A stretch of DNA of 64,000 bases from the NCBI GenBank assembly GCA_027924585.1, contig BSBM01000904.1, positions 19,119,001 to 19,183,000 on the forward strand, given 5' to 3'. Each line of letters starts with the position of its first letter. Within the stretch, counting starts at the first letter, position 1. The position numbers were made by a program, and so were the translations under genes. The stretch is from Larix kaempferi (Eukaryota; Streptophyta; Pinopsida; Pinales; Pinaceae). The notes beneath the pieces are model-generated. The model was given only the letters and a program-made list of their open reading frames with translations. It searched no databases and had not been told where the DNA came from. Positions 10,765 through 21,262 of this stretch are shown one piece after another.

Positions 10765-13045
10765 GAAAAAACCAGGGATCGTTTTTTTTAGAAGGGAGCG
10801 CGAATTACCAAATCGATTCCAGGAGGAATCGACGAGGGATCGCGATTCCGGAATCGATTCCTCATCGATTCCTTTCGGAGCACGATTCGGGATCGATTCG
10901 AGGGGGGGGGGGTCGCTTCCCAGCAGCTCTGGTCCTGACTGCATCATTTCTTCGATAAATGAAGATATGACCGTCCCTGACCAACAACCCATAACCACCA
11001 TCTTCAAAAGATGACACTGAGAGTTTACTAACTCTCATCCTAGGTATTGTTGCCCCAGGATACACACTTGGGGTTAGCGTGGCATAAATCTTCAAGCCAC
11101 TAAGTGTGTCCTTGGGGGCAAGTCACGAGTCAGGGCTGTCACCTGATCCTGACTCCTCCGTTTAGGCTAACTCGTAACGAAGCCAAGGGGGGTAGTCCCT
11201 ATAAAAGAGTTTCTAAGGTTGATTAAGCTAATTAGTTATGGTGGATGAGTAAGTTTTTTAGGAGTTTTTAACAATGAAATTGATACAAGAGATTTGCAAT
11301 GAAATTAAAGCTTAACAACATAAAGATTTAAAAAAGTGTTCACCAACCATTCAACACATGATAGAATTTAAACACAGATTATAATGATAAAGCAAAAGAC
11401 CAGTGTTGATAATGGAGTCAAATAAAGCGCTGTTGTGATGCTTGAAATAAAAGGTTGTGCGAATGCTCTTGGTCAATTTTAAATTATTGTGGAGTTTAGT
11501 GGATTATTAGGGAGGGGGATTCCCAATATACCGTGAGGTACTGGAAATATGTCCGTATTATGACAAAGGTGGCTCCACACAAGGAAATGTGGGCTGGATC
11601 AGAGTCTTTGGGGAGTGTTCAACACTACACTAAACTAAACTAGGGTGCAGTCTAATGGTATCCCGATGTTACTATCCAGTGGTTCCCGCTTCCTTTGAAG
11701 AACTTGCCCACACAATATCAAAGACGAATTACGCCGGATTTTCATAATGTATTTGGGGAAGTTATTTATTACATGTGGAAAGTTAAAAAGTGCACACTTC
11801 TGCTTTTGGTTATCTCAAATATCAGGGTGAACCTGCGATGGGCAAGAGCATACACGGAAGGGCGGATTGTTTATTCCAATTGAGATTGAAATGCAAAAAT
11901 GAAATGTGAGACTAATTACTACGGCAAAGAGTATCTTTTCCCCAATCGAGCAAGCTCTCTTAGGTAGTTCGGTAGAGCAATGCCATGTTAGTGTTCGTTA
12001 CTTTACAAAAACCATGTAAGAAAAATTAAACTAACCAAAATAAGAAAAGGGAGACTAATCTAAAGCAAAAAATAAATAATGATATAGAAAAGCAAACCAT
12101 CAAGGAGGCGACACGAATCCCCCCAGGGGGATGGGGTGCGGGCGCTTGGAAAGCCCACTTGCTCTTCTTCTTATTATTATATTACAAGTGAAAAAAGGTG
12201 GCTGCCTTTGGTCCTTATAGATCTGGATCCAAAGGCTTATAGGTTTTTAGAAATGAAGAAGAAAAAAGAGTGTTGCTCCGGGAAGCCTTGGATGGCTTTA
12301 GATCTCCGGTTTTCCGGAAACACCTCTCTTGTTATGGTGATAAAAATGGAAAACCATCCAGCTGAAATGCACCAAATGTGCCCAAATGAACGTTAAAAGC
12401 ATAAAAAAATTTAAGTACAGAAGATGGGAAATAAGTGCAAGTACTTAAAAATAAATTAGATCTACAAATGTAAGCATTTAAAACTTAGATCTAGTGGCGT
12501 ACTCAAATAACTCCAGCCTTTATATCAAACTAAATTTACTTAGGCACGCAAGTAACTGTAACCAAAAAAACTTGAATTTAAAATGAAGGAAAGAGAGAGA
12601 AAGAATGTTGGAATACTGGGAAATTTTGAGCTATAGAGCCTGCTGGTGGAGAGCTGAGGGACTGTATCCTGAAAGTACTTGAAGAGCAGTAGAGTCAAAC
12701 TAGATCATCTGCACCTTCAAGCTTAGGCAACATGCACAACTAAAACTACTTGCACAAAGCGTCAAATCCGGTGCTTCTCATGCCATAAATCAGAAGAGTA
12801 AGCATACAAACTAGTGATAACATGCTACTTCTATACCGTAGACATGAGTAAGCAAACTAGAATCATAAATCCTACCAACTAGGAACAATCCTTTGAAGGC
12901 CTTGATCATCCAAAAATGCATCAAATAATTAAGCTACGCTATAGTTACCTCATAAACCATAGACATTTGCATCCATGCACATAGCGCACTACACCACAGA
13001 TTTGCCTCCAAAGCCTTTATTTTGCCAAAAGATATTACAAAATAC

Positions 13046-13423
13046 CAGTGTTCCATGGGGACGCGTCACGCAGGGTCGGGGACGTGTTTCCTGCGTCCCG
13101 ACGTCCCGGGGACTCCTGACGAAATGTTTCCCTCCACACATGCCCCTGAAAATATTTTTTTTATCCATTATTTTCACATTTTACAATCCCTACTTACTAC
13201 TTACTTAGAAAATAAATCAATATATTTGGTATTTACATTGCACAATCATGAATATACGCCAAATGAAATATTATTTTTGGTATTTTATTTTATTTTTATA
13301 ATTTTAGGGACGTACCCCCGTCCCCCCGAATTTCCCTAAAATTTGGGGGTGGTCTCCATGCGTCCCGAATGTGCGTTTCCCCGCTCCTACATCCCCCCGT
13401 CCCAGAAACTTGGGGGAACATTG
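13046..13423. mobile_element. hAT MITE, 378 bp, perfect 8-bp TSD
   Basis: Terminal repeats CAGTGTTCC and (reverse complement of the right end) CAATGTTCC, with GC-rich GGGGAC/GTCCC-laden subtermini around an AT-rich core. The direct repeat CAAAATAC lies at 13038-13045 and 13424-13431. No coding capacity. Confidence 0.85.
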
Positions 13424-14316
13424 CAAAATACAATACAAGAATTACCAGCCTTTCGGTCCTCTCTGACCATGAACAAAAGAGAGCTAGAGCTCTTGCTTAA
13501 ATAGAAAAAAGGAGGAAGAGGGGCACACTAGTTGAGGGAATCAAGCCCTTTGAATGTGCCTTGAATGAGGGGGCTGCCTCCTTCATTTGGGCTGCCCAAA
13601 ATCACCCTAAAGGCAGCCTAAAAATCAGCTGCAAATTCCTTGAAATATGGGCCCCTCCTCATGGGGAAATGCGCCCCCCTTATGGAGAAATGCGTCCCCC
13701 TTTGTGGGGAGTGATTCCTTCACTTATGCTGGCATCAATCATGTCAAAAACAACTCTTACATCCCTTACATAATTTTTGACTTTGATATCTTACAAATCC
13801 CACCAAATTAGGAAATGGATTTTTTTTCACTTTTTCACCGTCCCGAATGTGCGTTTCCCCGCTCCCACATCCCCCCATCCCAGAAACTTGGGGGAACATT
13901 GCAAAATACAATACAAGAATTACCAGCCTTTTGGTCCTCTCTGACCATGAACAAAAGAGAGCTAGAGCTCTTGCTTAAATAGAAAAAAGGAGGAAGAGGG
14001 GCACACTAGTTGAGGGAATCAAGCCCTTTGAATGTGCCTTGAATGAGGGGGCTGCCTCCTTCATTTGGGTTGCCCAAAAGCAGCCTAAAGGAAGCCAAAA
14101 AATCAGCTGCAAATTCCTTGAAATATGGGCCCCTCCTCATGGGGAAATGCGCCCCCCTTATGGAGAAATGCGTCCCCCTTTGTGGGGAGTGATTCCTTCA
14201 CTTATGCTGGCATCAATCATGCCAAAAACAACTCTTACATCCCTTACATAATTTTTGACTTTGATATCTTACAAATCCCACCAAATTAGGAAATGGATTT
14301 TTTTTCACTTTTTCAC
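13361..14316. repeat. Two-copy 478-bp tandem duplication including the MITE right end
   Basis: 13361-13838 and 13839-14316 are direct copies starting CGTCCCGAATGTGCG, differing at only about ten sites by eye. The unit begins inside the MITE and ends in flanking DNA, so the duplication happened after the MITE inserted. Two matching 70-codon frames arise from this repeat and are not genes. Confidence 0.9.
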
Positions 14317-14655
14317 CTTTTTGGCATTTTTTCTCTTTTTTGACTTTTTGACTAAAAGTGAAATAAGTGAAAAATAAATCACTTAAACACTTAGGAAAGT
14401 GGGTTTAGGGGTAAAGTGGGTGCTCTAAGTTAGAAAATGAGCACCCCCATGGACAAATTGGCCTCCTAACCACACTTTTATTGCATTTTCAAATTTTTTT
14501 AAATAAACCATTAAAAACATGGCTTGATTTTATGGGAATTTTTTTTTTTCCGAAACTGATCGAAAATCCTAGGGGACCTAATACATGTCCATAATGACTC
14601 AATTTGATGTCTAGCATGCTCATAAACATTGACACTTGAGTTTTAATAACCTTCT

Positions 14656-15233
14656 TGTTAAGATTCAATATGCTAAAATAGATAACATCAGTGTTCAATT
14701 CAATTTCACAACAATAGCATATACATGATCACTAAAAGAATAACAAGCATAGCATAAACACAAGAGACACAAATTTACCCTGGGAAACCCTCCAGGGGAA
14801 GAAAACCCAGCAAAACTTCCTCAATATAGATGATCAAAAGTACAAAGACAAAGCCCCAAACAAGTGCTCCTTCTCATTTGCAGAGCTCTCTCTCTCTCTC
14901 TCTCCATTGCGAATTACACAAGTGAGTGTGTTTGTCCAAATGAGGAGCACATCACTCCTATTTATACTTTAACTTCCACTTGACTTTTTCCCTAACTAGG
15001 TCGGTCCCAACAACTTAACCACTCAACATAATGTTGATTGGGCCGACTCCTCTAGGCGACTTAAACACCCCATTACAATTGACTCAAAGGGGATCTATTG
15101 CCCCGACTTACAAGGGAGGATTTACCTCAATGACTTAACATAATCAAATACAATAATGACATCCCGACGGAGGAACAAAACATCTCCGAATAAATTACAA
15201 TAGAATATTCTTCGAAGTTACAATATTTCAACA
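14656..15233 (-). mobile_element. Solo LTR of the Copia family seen at 30247-36771
   Basis: On the minus strand this 578-bp block starts TGTTGAAATATTGTAACTTC and ends in a TGAATCTTAACA-type terminus, matching the 594-bp LTR of the element at 30247. A TATA box (TATAAATA on the minus strand, near 14960-14967) matches the LTR promoter position. Perfect 5-bp duplications CTTCT flank it at 14651-14655 and 15234-15238. No internal sequence accompanies it, so it is a solo LTR left by LTR-LTR recombination. Confidence 0.88.
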
Positions 15234-15575
15234 CTTCTAAGGCCTAAGCACCAAGACGACATTCCAACTTTGGAGGAGCGGGTGAAAAACTCGTCGATTA
15301 TACATCGCTTATTCAGCAGTGCATAATTGACAAGGGAAAAAACACCATGGAATGTTCGCATTTGATGTCCTAGTCCTAGGAAGCCAAACTCTTTACATAG
15401 ACCGCCATGCTAGCACATTTTTACAAAATCTCCAAGGGGGCATGAACATGCAATTATTAAAAAAGGGGCCAAAACTTGGTCGGATGGATCTCGGAACACT
15501 GATGATGAACAATTAGATTGCTCAAGTCTTCGACGGTTCACTTGGGATCCACTAAGTGCAATTTAGTGGATAACA

Positions 15576-15778
15576 AGTACAAAGAGAACTCCATGTATCT
15601 CGAGGACATCTCCAAGGTCTAGTTGAAACCTGACTGTTCCAACCCCTTGAATAACTATCTGTGGACTGTCAATATATGTCTGAATGTAGTGTCCTGGTCC
15701 CATCTCTGTGATAATCTGGAATGCATCATACACTCTAGTCATATGTTTGGTTGACCCATTGTCAACAATCCAGACATG
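15576..15778 (-). pseudogene. Copia aspartic protease segment
   Basis: In frame with the gag upstream after one stop (TAG). It reads HVWIVDNGSTKHMTRVYDAF and continues to VGTVRFQLDLGDVLEIHGVLFV, the Copia protease pattern WxxDSGAxxHMT....VLYVP. The catalytic triad is DNG instead of the usual DSG. It breaks at the nested insertion and continues at 11047. Confidence 0.7.
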
Positions 15779-16489
15779 CTAAAAAACTGAGCTTCCTACA
15801 CTAGAGTCAATAGAGGCTAGAGAAAATTCATGCTCAAACTCACCTGCAAACTCATCTATTGCAGTTGCTGTTGAATCTTTCTCTGTCTTCCCTTTCTTCT
15901 TCTCAGTACATTTTGTGGCATAGTGTCCTAATTGACCACACTGATAACATCTGATTTGACTCAAATCTTTCTTCTTCTTGTTCTTCGATTTGGCTGCAAG
16001 TGCCACATCTTGTTTAGCATCCTCACTAGTCTGACCAACTTGAGGCCCTTCCCGGATTTCCTCCTGGGTAAAGTCATCCCATAATCTGGACCAATTGAGA
16101 AGCTTTTCTCTTGCCACAATACATTTCACAAAGACCTCCCACTTCTTGGTGAAGCCCTTCAGGGCTATCCTCACCAACTCAGAATTAGGGATAGTCTCTC
16201 CTACTGCTACCAACTCGTCCTTGAATTGCGTAACACGAGTCAAGTAGGAGGCTACACCCTCATCTTTGTTCATTTTGATACATTGTAGCTTGTCTTTTAG
16301 GGCCATCTTACGATTCTCGTTCTTTGCTTCGAACAACTGGTTCAATGTGTCCCACATATCTTTAGCTATTTTCTTTTCTATTAAATGTGGAATGAGATGG
16401 TCTTTAACCCCATCCAGTATGACTGTCAAGGCTTTGGCCTCAAGAGCTTCATACTCCTCAAGCTCATTTTCATCTGTTGGCTTAGTCAT
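15779..16489 (-). CDS. Copia gag (UBN2-type) with CCHC zinc knuckle
   Basis: A 236-codon open frame encoding a Copia nucleocapsid protein that packages element RNA into cytoplasmic particles. Residues about 8-130 show the UBN2 gag fold signature: EAKALTVILDGVKDHLIPHL, MWDTLNQLFE, then a KDKLQ...YLTRVTQFKDEL segment and ALKGFTKKWE. A Lys-rich stretch leads to the zinc knuckle CYQCGQLGHYATKC (residues about 181-194), with all four ligands present. The usual first 40-60 residues of Copia gag are missing: an in-frame stop lies about nine codons upstream of this Met, so the present start is probably internal. The single stop at the end separates it from the protease segment. It is the best-preserved coding region among the mobile elements here. 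Confidence 0.85.
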   Translation of the reverse strand: MTKPTDENELEEYEALEAKALTVILDGVKDHLIPHLIEKKIAKDMWDTLNQLFEAKNENRKMALKDKLQCIKMNKDEGVASYLTRVTQFKDELVAVGETIPNSELVRIALKGFTKKWEVFVKCIVAREKLLNWSRLWDDFTQEEIREGPQVGQTSEDAKQDVALAAKSKNKKKKDLSQIRCYQCGQLGHYATKCTEKKKGKTEKDSTATAIDEFAGEFEHEFSLASIDSSVGSSVF

Positions 16490-16696
16490 GACACTATTAG
16501 TAAATCCCCAAACTCAGTTCTTTTAACACAACAATGATTCTTACTTTCCATGGGATATAGTTTGATATTCCATCCAACCTATCCTCAAACCTGATACTCA
16601 TCATGGAAAATACTTGCAACCAAAAAATAACTTGAAAGATAAACTTAACACTCTTCTGCACTTCAAAGAACACTTGCTTACTTTCTTCTTGAGTAT

Positions 16697-16709
16697 GGCT
16701 CTGATACCA
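16697..16709 (-). promoter_or_regulatory. Primer binding site, tRNA-iMet
   Basis: On the minus strand TGGTATCAGAGCC directly abuts the 5' LTR end at 16710. This is the standard plant Copia primer site complementary to initiator tRNA-Met, and it fixes element orientation and LTR border. Confidence 0.9.
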
Positions 16710-17724
16710 TGAAGAAAATTGACTTAAATATGAAATGGCTCATTCACACATTCTGTCAAACACTTTGATTATCTAGGGTTTTAACTTGAAATTCTGAAAG
16801 TAAAACCACAACTTCAAAATGTACTTCCAAGTACTGAAAATAACTTTAAGCAAGATGAACACAAGTAATTTTTGTCAAAGACCGGGCAAAACCCCACAAA
16901 CTTGGGGAAAACCCTAAGAAAAAAACTTCATTAAAAAGAATTCTGAAACTTCTTTTACACAAAAATTTCCTTCATTCATAAACTGAAAAATTAACCCCAC
17001 TTCTCTTTTTCAGACCGTTGCCTTGAAATTCATGCCCACGGAACAATGTACGACTTGCTGTACGGCCTTCCTCACACGTGCCAAAATTTGCTGTATGAAC
17101 TGTTCTTTTTTTGCATTAAATGCTGCCTCGAAATTCGTGACCAACTTGTGCCAGAAACTCTGTTGTATGGACTAGACTGTCAGCAATTAATTCTGTACTT
17201 TCTGCATTGAATTCTATGCCCACATGTGCTGTACAGATTGCTGGAAAACTTGTTGTACGGACTGCTGCTCGAACTTTCTTGGGAATCGTGCCTTCTTGCT
17301 GGCTATCTTGGGAAATGTGCTGCTGAAAATGTCTTGGGAAATGTGCCAAGTTCTTCTTGGAAGCTTTCTTCTTCTTCTTCTTCTCTTTTTCCTCTCTGAT
17401 GGTGAGCGTTTTTCATTTGTCCCTCTCACTTCATTTTATACTTTTCTTTTCACTAACTAACCCTAACTACCAAAGAAAATACCTAATCAATGGCTAGGAT
17501 TATATTAGGAGATCTATGATTCACAGTAGATGCACTTTTCTCAAAAATAATAATTATAAAATACATCACTTAAGTGACCCACTTTTATAAAGTACAAAAA
17601 TGTCTTTATTTACATAAAAGTCACTTTATTACATAAATACACAAGGGACAAAACTTTCTGGTCCCCCTCATCACACCCACACCAAAAAGATGAGGGAGGA
17701 CCTCCAGAGTTAACTTTTTCAAAA
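16710..17724 (-). repeat. 5' LTR of the minus-strand Copia element
   Basis: 1,015 bp, homologous to 8100-9100. The outer terminus on the minus strand reads TTTTGA rather than TGTTGA, a mutation of the canonical TG. The TSD CATCG follows at 17725-17729. Confidence 0.85.
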
Positions 17725-18148
17725 CATCGCCCAACTCAAACATAACACTTTAGATTTGTTGATAGTTAAATGTGTTTTCTATTCAAAAGAGAAGCCAAGA
17801 TTCATTTCAAAGTGCACAGAAAATAGAGGCCTCAGAATCAATCCCAGAGACAGAAGTCTTAGTGGCAAAGGGTTTGGCATAGTCTTTGTTTTTCTTATTG
17901 GATTGATCATTATTTGTATTGTATCTCTTTGTATAACATTGAGAATAGAGACCAAAATTTTGTTTAGTAGAGAATCAGAGTGCTAACTATAGGGAATTTG
18001 ACATTATTTTGGCTAGGGTGCTTCACCTCTATTGAGATTAATACAAATTTAGGAAACCATCGTAAAGCACCCTTAATCTAATTATCACACCGAAACATAA
18101 GTATTAACACTTAAAATTTAGGGAGACCCTAAGTTGATGGGTTGCCAC
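17725..18148. other. Spacer between Copia and hAT elements
   Basis: AT-rich, no gene. It starts with the Copia target duplication and ends with GTTGCCAC (18141-18148), one half of the duplication flanking the large hAT element. Confidence 0.5.
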
Positions 18149-18832
18149 CATAGTTACATATATCGACGATATATAGTATATATCGCGATATGACTAGAAA
18201 TCCAATATATTGAATGTGTTGCGACACATTCATTGACCTGCAATAAATTAGGAATATATTGTGAGTCGATAGAAATGATCACCCTGCTCATTGAAGATAC
18301 ACAAAATTTGGGAAATAAGGTCGCGGGTTGGGTTTTTGGAGTCATTGTGGATTGTTGAAGAAGGGGATTGTGCTTGAAAGAGGTTTGTAACCATTTTGCA
18401 TTGATAGAAGAAGGGGAAATCCGAGGTTCTCGTTTCCATTAGTGGAGCAATTGTGGATTGGGGATTGACTGCAATCCATCTTCTCCATTTTTTTGGGTAT
18501 GTATTAAATTTTATGTGTGAAATTTGTTTGTTTTTCTAAGTCACATGAATTGAATTCGGAAACCATTTGATTCGATTCGATTTCAAATTTTTCGATGAGA
18601 TCCGGTTGAGATTAGACTTTAGATTCGTTTATATATATATATATATATTATTAAATTTAAAATATAATATACTACATAATAATAAAAATTTAACTAAACA
18701 CCATGATCATTAAATAACGAATTCTAAGTATAAGTGATATGAATTTATTGTTTATTGTTTGGTCCATTCTATACCAATGTGTGTTTAAAGGGGCTTAAGA
18801 GGTGTATTAAGGTGTTTGACACCCCTCTTGAC

Positions 18833-20213
18833 CAATATTTTAAAACTCGTACTTGGACCTAGAATCGATTGAGGGTCAACTCAGACTCAAACTCTGAATT
18901 GATAACGACTCGGCCGATTTGAATTTATGGCTCGGTCTTCTAAAAAGTACATAAAATATTTAAATTTTAAAGAATCCATGATTCCAAAGCATTAAAGACA
19001 ATATCCAAAGTCTGCTCATTTATATACCACATAAGGGTGAATATATCACAATGGCACGAAGTGTACTGTGCAGTAGTGTAATACATATTCAAAACAAAAT
19101 ACATAATCAATGAGGCCTAAATGGCCTGTAGAGTCCAAAGAAAACATGCTATGATGCCACTACATCATACATCATACACTTCATTGATCAACATGATCAA
19201 TCATCAAACTCATCAATATTGCTATAACTAGAAGTAGAACTGGAATCACGACTAGCAATGGCATCATCATTTGGCTCAAGCTCGGACTCCTCAAGGTTAT
19301 CTACAATTGCAGTAGTAGCAGTAGTATTAGTTGAACACCTAAAAGCACGAGGTCAGGGTTCATCTTATATCTTTAGGGTTAGTGTTAGATTCCAAGTTTC
19401 ACAAAACGAGGAAACAAGTATGAGATTTTGATGAGCAAGGACATTTAAAAAAATGAATGTGAAACATAAATCATAAATCATACTTGACGACGAATCATTG
19501 CCTATATTCAAATCCTATTCATCAATAGCACCCTATCCCTCCCTCCTCTAGGATCTAGCCTCTCAAAGTTGATCCTCCAAGGACATTAGTCCACGACTCA
19601 ACACACTACAATTTTGATGAAACTTCCTAATCCGATCGTTAAAAAAAGGTAGAAAAAGCTTCCTATGCTTAATAAGCGATTTTTATAGAGTGAAGAGTAC
19701 ATTTTTATTAAGGTCATGACAGAGGAGTTCAACAATCAACACCACCAATCCCATACCTTCGTACATGATAGAATTTGGTGGAAACTTTGCAATCCTGAAA
19801 CCTTGAAACCTATGAAGTCTATCGAAATCTGAACAGGATGTAAAATTCTACTTTTTGCATATGAAGTCCGAAGAGGTTGGAACCACTCTTAAACATCTTG
19901 AAACAATTAATGGTAATGTTAAAAATTAAAAGGATAGAAAATGAAAGTGAAATTTAAGTAATGAGTAAAATTTATTATTTAAGTAAAAGGATAGAAAGTG
20001 ACATTCTCCTTATCTTTCATTTTCTATCCTTTTACTTTAAGAATTTAACATTACCATTCAATTTTACTGACTTCATTGTCACTAGTACAAAATTGGTCGA
20101 TGTTTTTTAAAAACATCCATGTCCAGACTCCACGCGTTTGAAGGCCGAGCTGGCTCAGTGGAGGGTCAACTCGGCCAAGTCCAAGTCCGAGTTGACCGAT
20201 TTTTAAATCAAAG
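18833..20213. mobile_element. hAT-like element of about 1.38 kb nested in a repeat copy
   Basis: Starts CAATATTTTAAAACTCG and ends GATTTTTAAATCAAAG, giving imperfect inverted termini around TTTAAAA.TCG, with repeated ACTCGGACTTGGAC-type motifs near both ends. The flanks CTCTTGAC (18825-18832) and CTCTTTAC (20214-20221) match at seven of eight bases. The second copy of the host repeat (21263-21300) reads straight through this point, giving an empty site. A related truncated copy in opposite orientation lies at about 61000-61690, ending in TTTTAAAACATTG. Confidence 0.7.
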
Positions 20214-20223
20214 CTCTTTACCA

Positions 20224-20690
20224 CATATTACAACATTATTATATATTCCCCCCTCCCCTCCCAAGGGACTTAAAAAGACACTTTGTACAAGGAAAAAACA
20301 TGGTGACACACTAATGCATGACATCAAAACTAATGACTTAGACACCATCTTCGGGTAGATACATTAGTACATATTCATGGCTTTGGAGGATTGAGTGAAA
20401 AAACCTAGACAAACTCCAATCACTAGGATCTAAGTTCATCTAGGTGAAAAAACACTCCAGAGCACTACTGAGAGGTGATCCATTTAGGCGAGACCTTTAA
20501 CACATATAATAGGATGTGATGTCATTATACAATCATCATCATTTGAGCATGAGCAAAACATATGTACAAGATAAAAAACCAGGACCATAAGAGTGCTTGA
20601 GCTGGATCATGGAACTAAGGATTCCTTAGGTCTTTGTCATCTTCTGTCTGCAAATTGTTTTGTGCTTATCGGGTGGTAACAATTGGCTCC
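20224..20690 (+). repeat. Direct repeat copy 1 (partner at about 21263-21745)
   Basis: The block from CATATTACAAC to the GTGGTAACAATTGGC region is repeated about 1.06 kb downstream. The left extension of copy 1 (18806-18832) is separated from it by the nested element 18833-20213. No coding is supported. Confidence 0.8.
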
Positions 20691-21262
20691 ATATGGGGAT
20701 GTGTGCTTGATTTTGGAAAGCTTGCGAGAACTCCAGAATGTTGGACTTGTGATCTGAAAAATCGACCACCTCGCCAAGAAAACATAAGTAGCACATGAAA
20801 TCATTTAAATACCATCAATAACAATATCAACTGCAAATGAAAAATGAGGAACATAAAGGAAACTAACTATCCTAATGCTCATGCTAAAGAGCTTATTCAT
20901 CCTACGCTATCCTACTGCATGAGATGGAGCAATCACTAGACGAAGTCGTAAAGCCAATGTAACCAGATGCTCATTTTATCAATGCCACATAATCTTCCCT
21001 TGTGTTTGATTACCAACCAAAACAAGGATATGCTCATCATCAAGTAAATATGAGTAGAAAAATGCATGACAGGATGAGTGGAAGAAAATATGAAATCGTG
21101 AGCATATACAAGAGTACCAAAACCATGGTAGAAATAATATGTATGTTTGTAGGTTTTCTCTATACATTCTTGAATAGGGCTAATGTGACCATCCAATATG
21201 GAATCAACAAAGGACAGTCCTTCTTCCAAGCATGCAACTTTATCCAAGATATTACCAAGCAA
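20691..21262. other. Spacer between direct repeat copies
   Basis: No gene recognised. Overlapping frames of 109 and 110 codons on opposite strands have no recognisable domain and are treated as chance. Confidence 0.4.

Larger units (their letters stand above)
9475..10931. mobile_element. Non-autonomous hAT-like element, 1,457 bp, 8-bp TSD
   Basis: Inserted in the Copia coding tail. The 8-bp direct repeat GTCCTGAC flanks it at 9467-9474 and 10932-10939. The termini are imperfect inverted repeats (CTACGCTGTTGGGA against CAGAGCTGCTGGGA for the reverse complement of the end; 10 of 14 match). The left subterminus is rich in GGGAGCG-type motifs and the right subterminus in GGAATCGAT-type motifs. 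No transposase was found. An 8-bp TSD with short TIRs and repeated subterminal motifs is typical of hAT elements mobilised in trans. Strand cannot be set. Confidence 0.75.
11048..15575 (+). mobile_element. LTR-type composite insertion (TGTTGCC...AACA) inside the Copia gag-pro frame
   Basis: The Copia coding frame breaks at 15576 (ending ...EIHGVLFV) and resumes at 11047 (RMRVSKLSVSS...), the expected VLYVPxxxxNLLSVS continuity, so 11048-15575 is foreign. The insert has LTR-style TG..CA termini: TGTTGCCCCAGG at 11048 and GTGGATAACA at 15575. The flanking 5-mers GGTAT and AGTAC agree at three of five bases and could be a mutated duplication. Its first 150 bases match four other places in the window (44528, 47461, and on the minus strand 59881 and 60589). 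No pol gene is seen, so it is a gene-poor LTR-type element or composite. It carries a hAT MITE, a 478-bp tandem duplication and a solo LTR. Confidence 0.6.
8100..17724 (-). mobile_element. Ty1/Copia element with gag-protease only (TR-GAG-like), hosting nested insertions
   Basis: Minus-strand LTR retrotransposon. Its LTRs are 8100-9100 (3') and 16710-17724 (5'), about 1.0 kb each and clearly homologous. A 5-bp target duplication CATCG lies at 8095-8099 and 17725-17729. The primer binding site next to the 5' LTR is complementary to tRNA-iMet. Removing two nested insertions (9475-10931 and 11048-15575, each with its duplication) leaves about 3.6 kb: two LTRs and roughly 1.6 kb of interior encoding gag, a protease-like segment and a short downstream peptide that runs to the 3' LTR. 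No integrase, reverse transcriptase or RNase H is present. This is the layout of non-autonomous TR-GAG elements, which rely on enzymes from relatives. Confidence 0.85.

Noticed and set aside
13561-14251. Two matching 70-codon frames (13561-13773 and 14039-14251)
   Set aside because: They match only because they lie in a recent 478-bp tandem duplication; no domain and no sign of selection.
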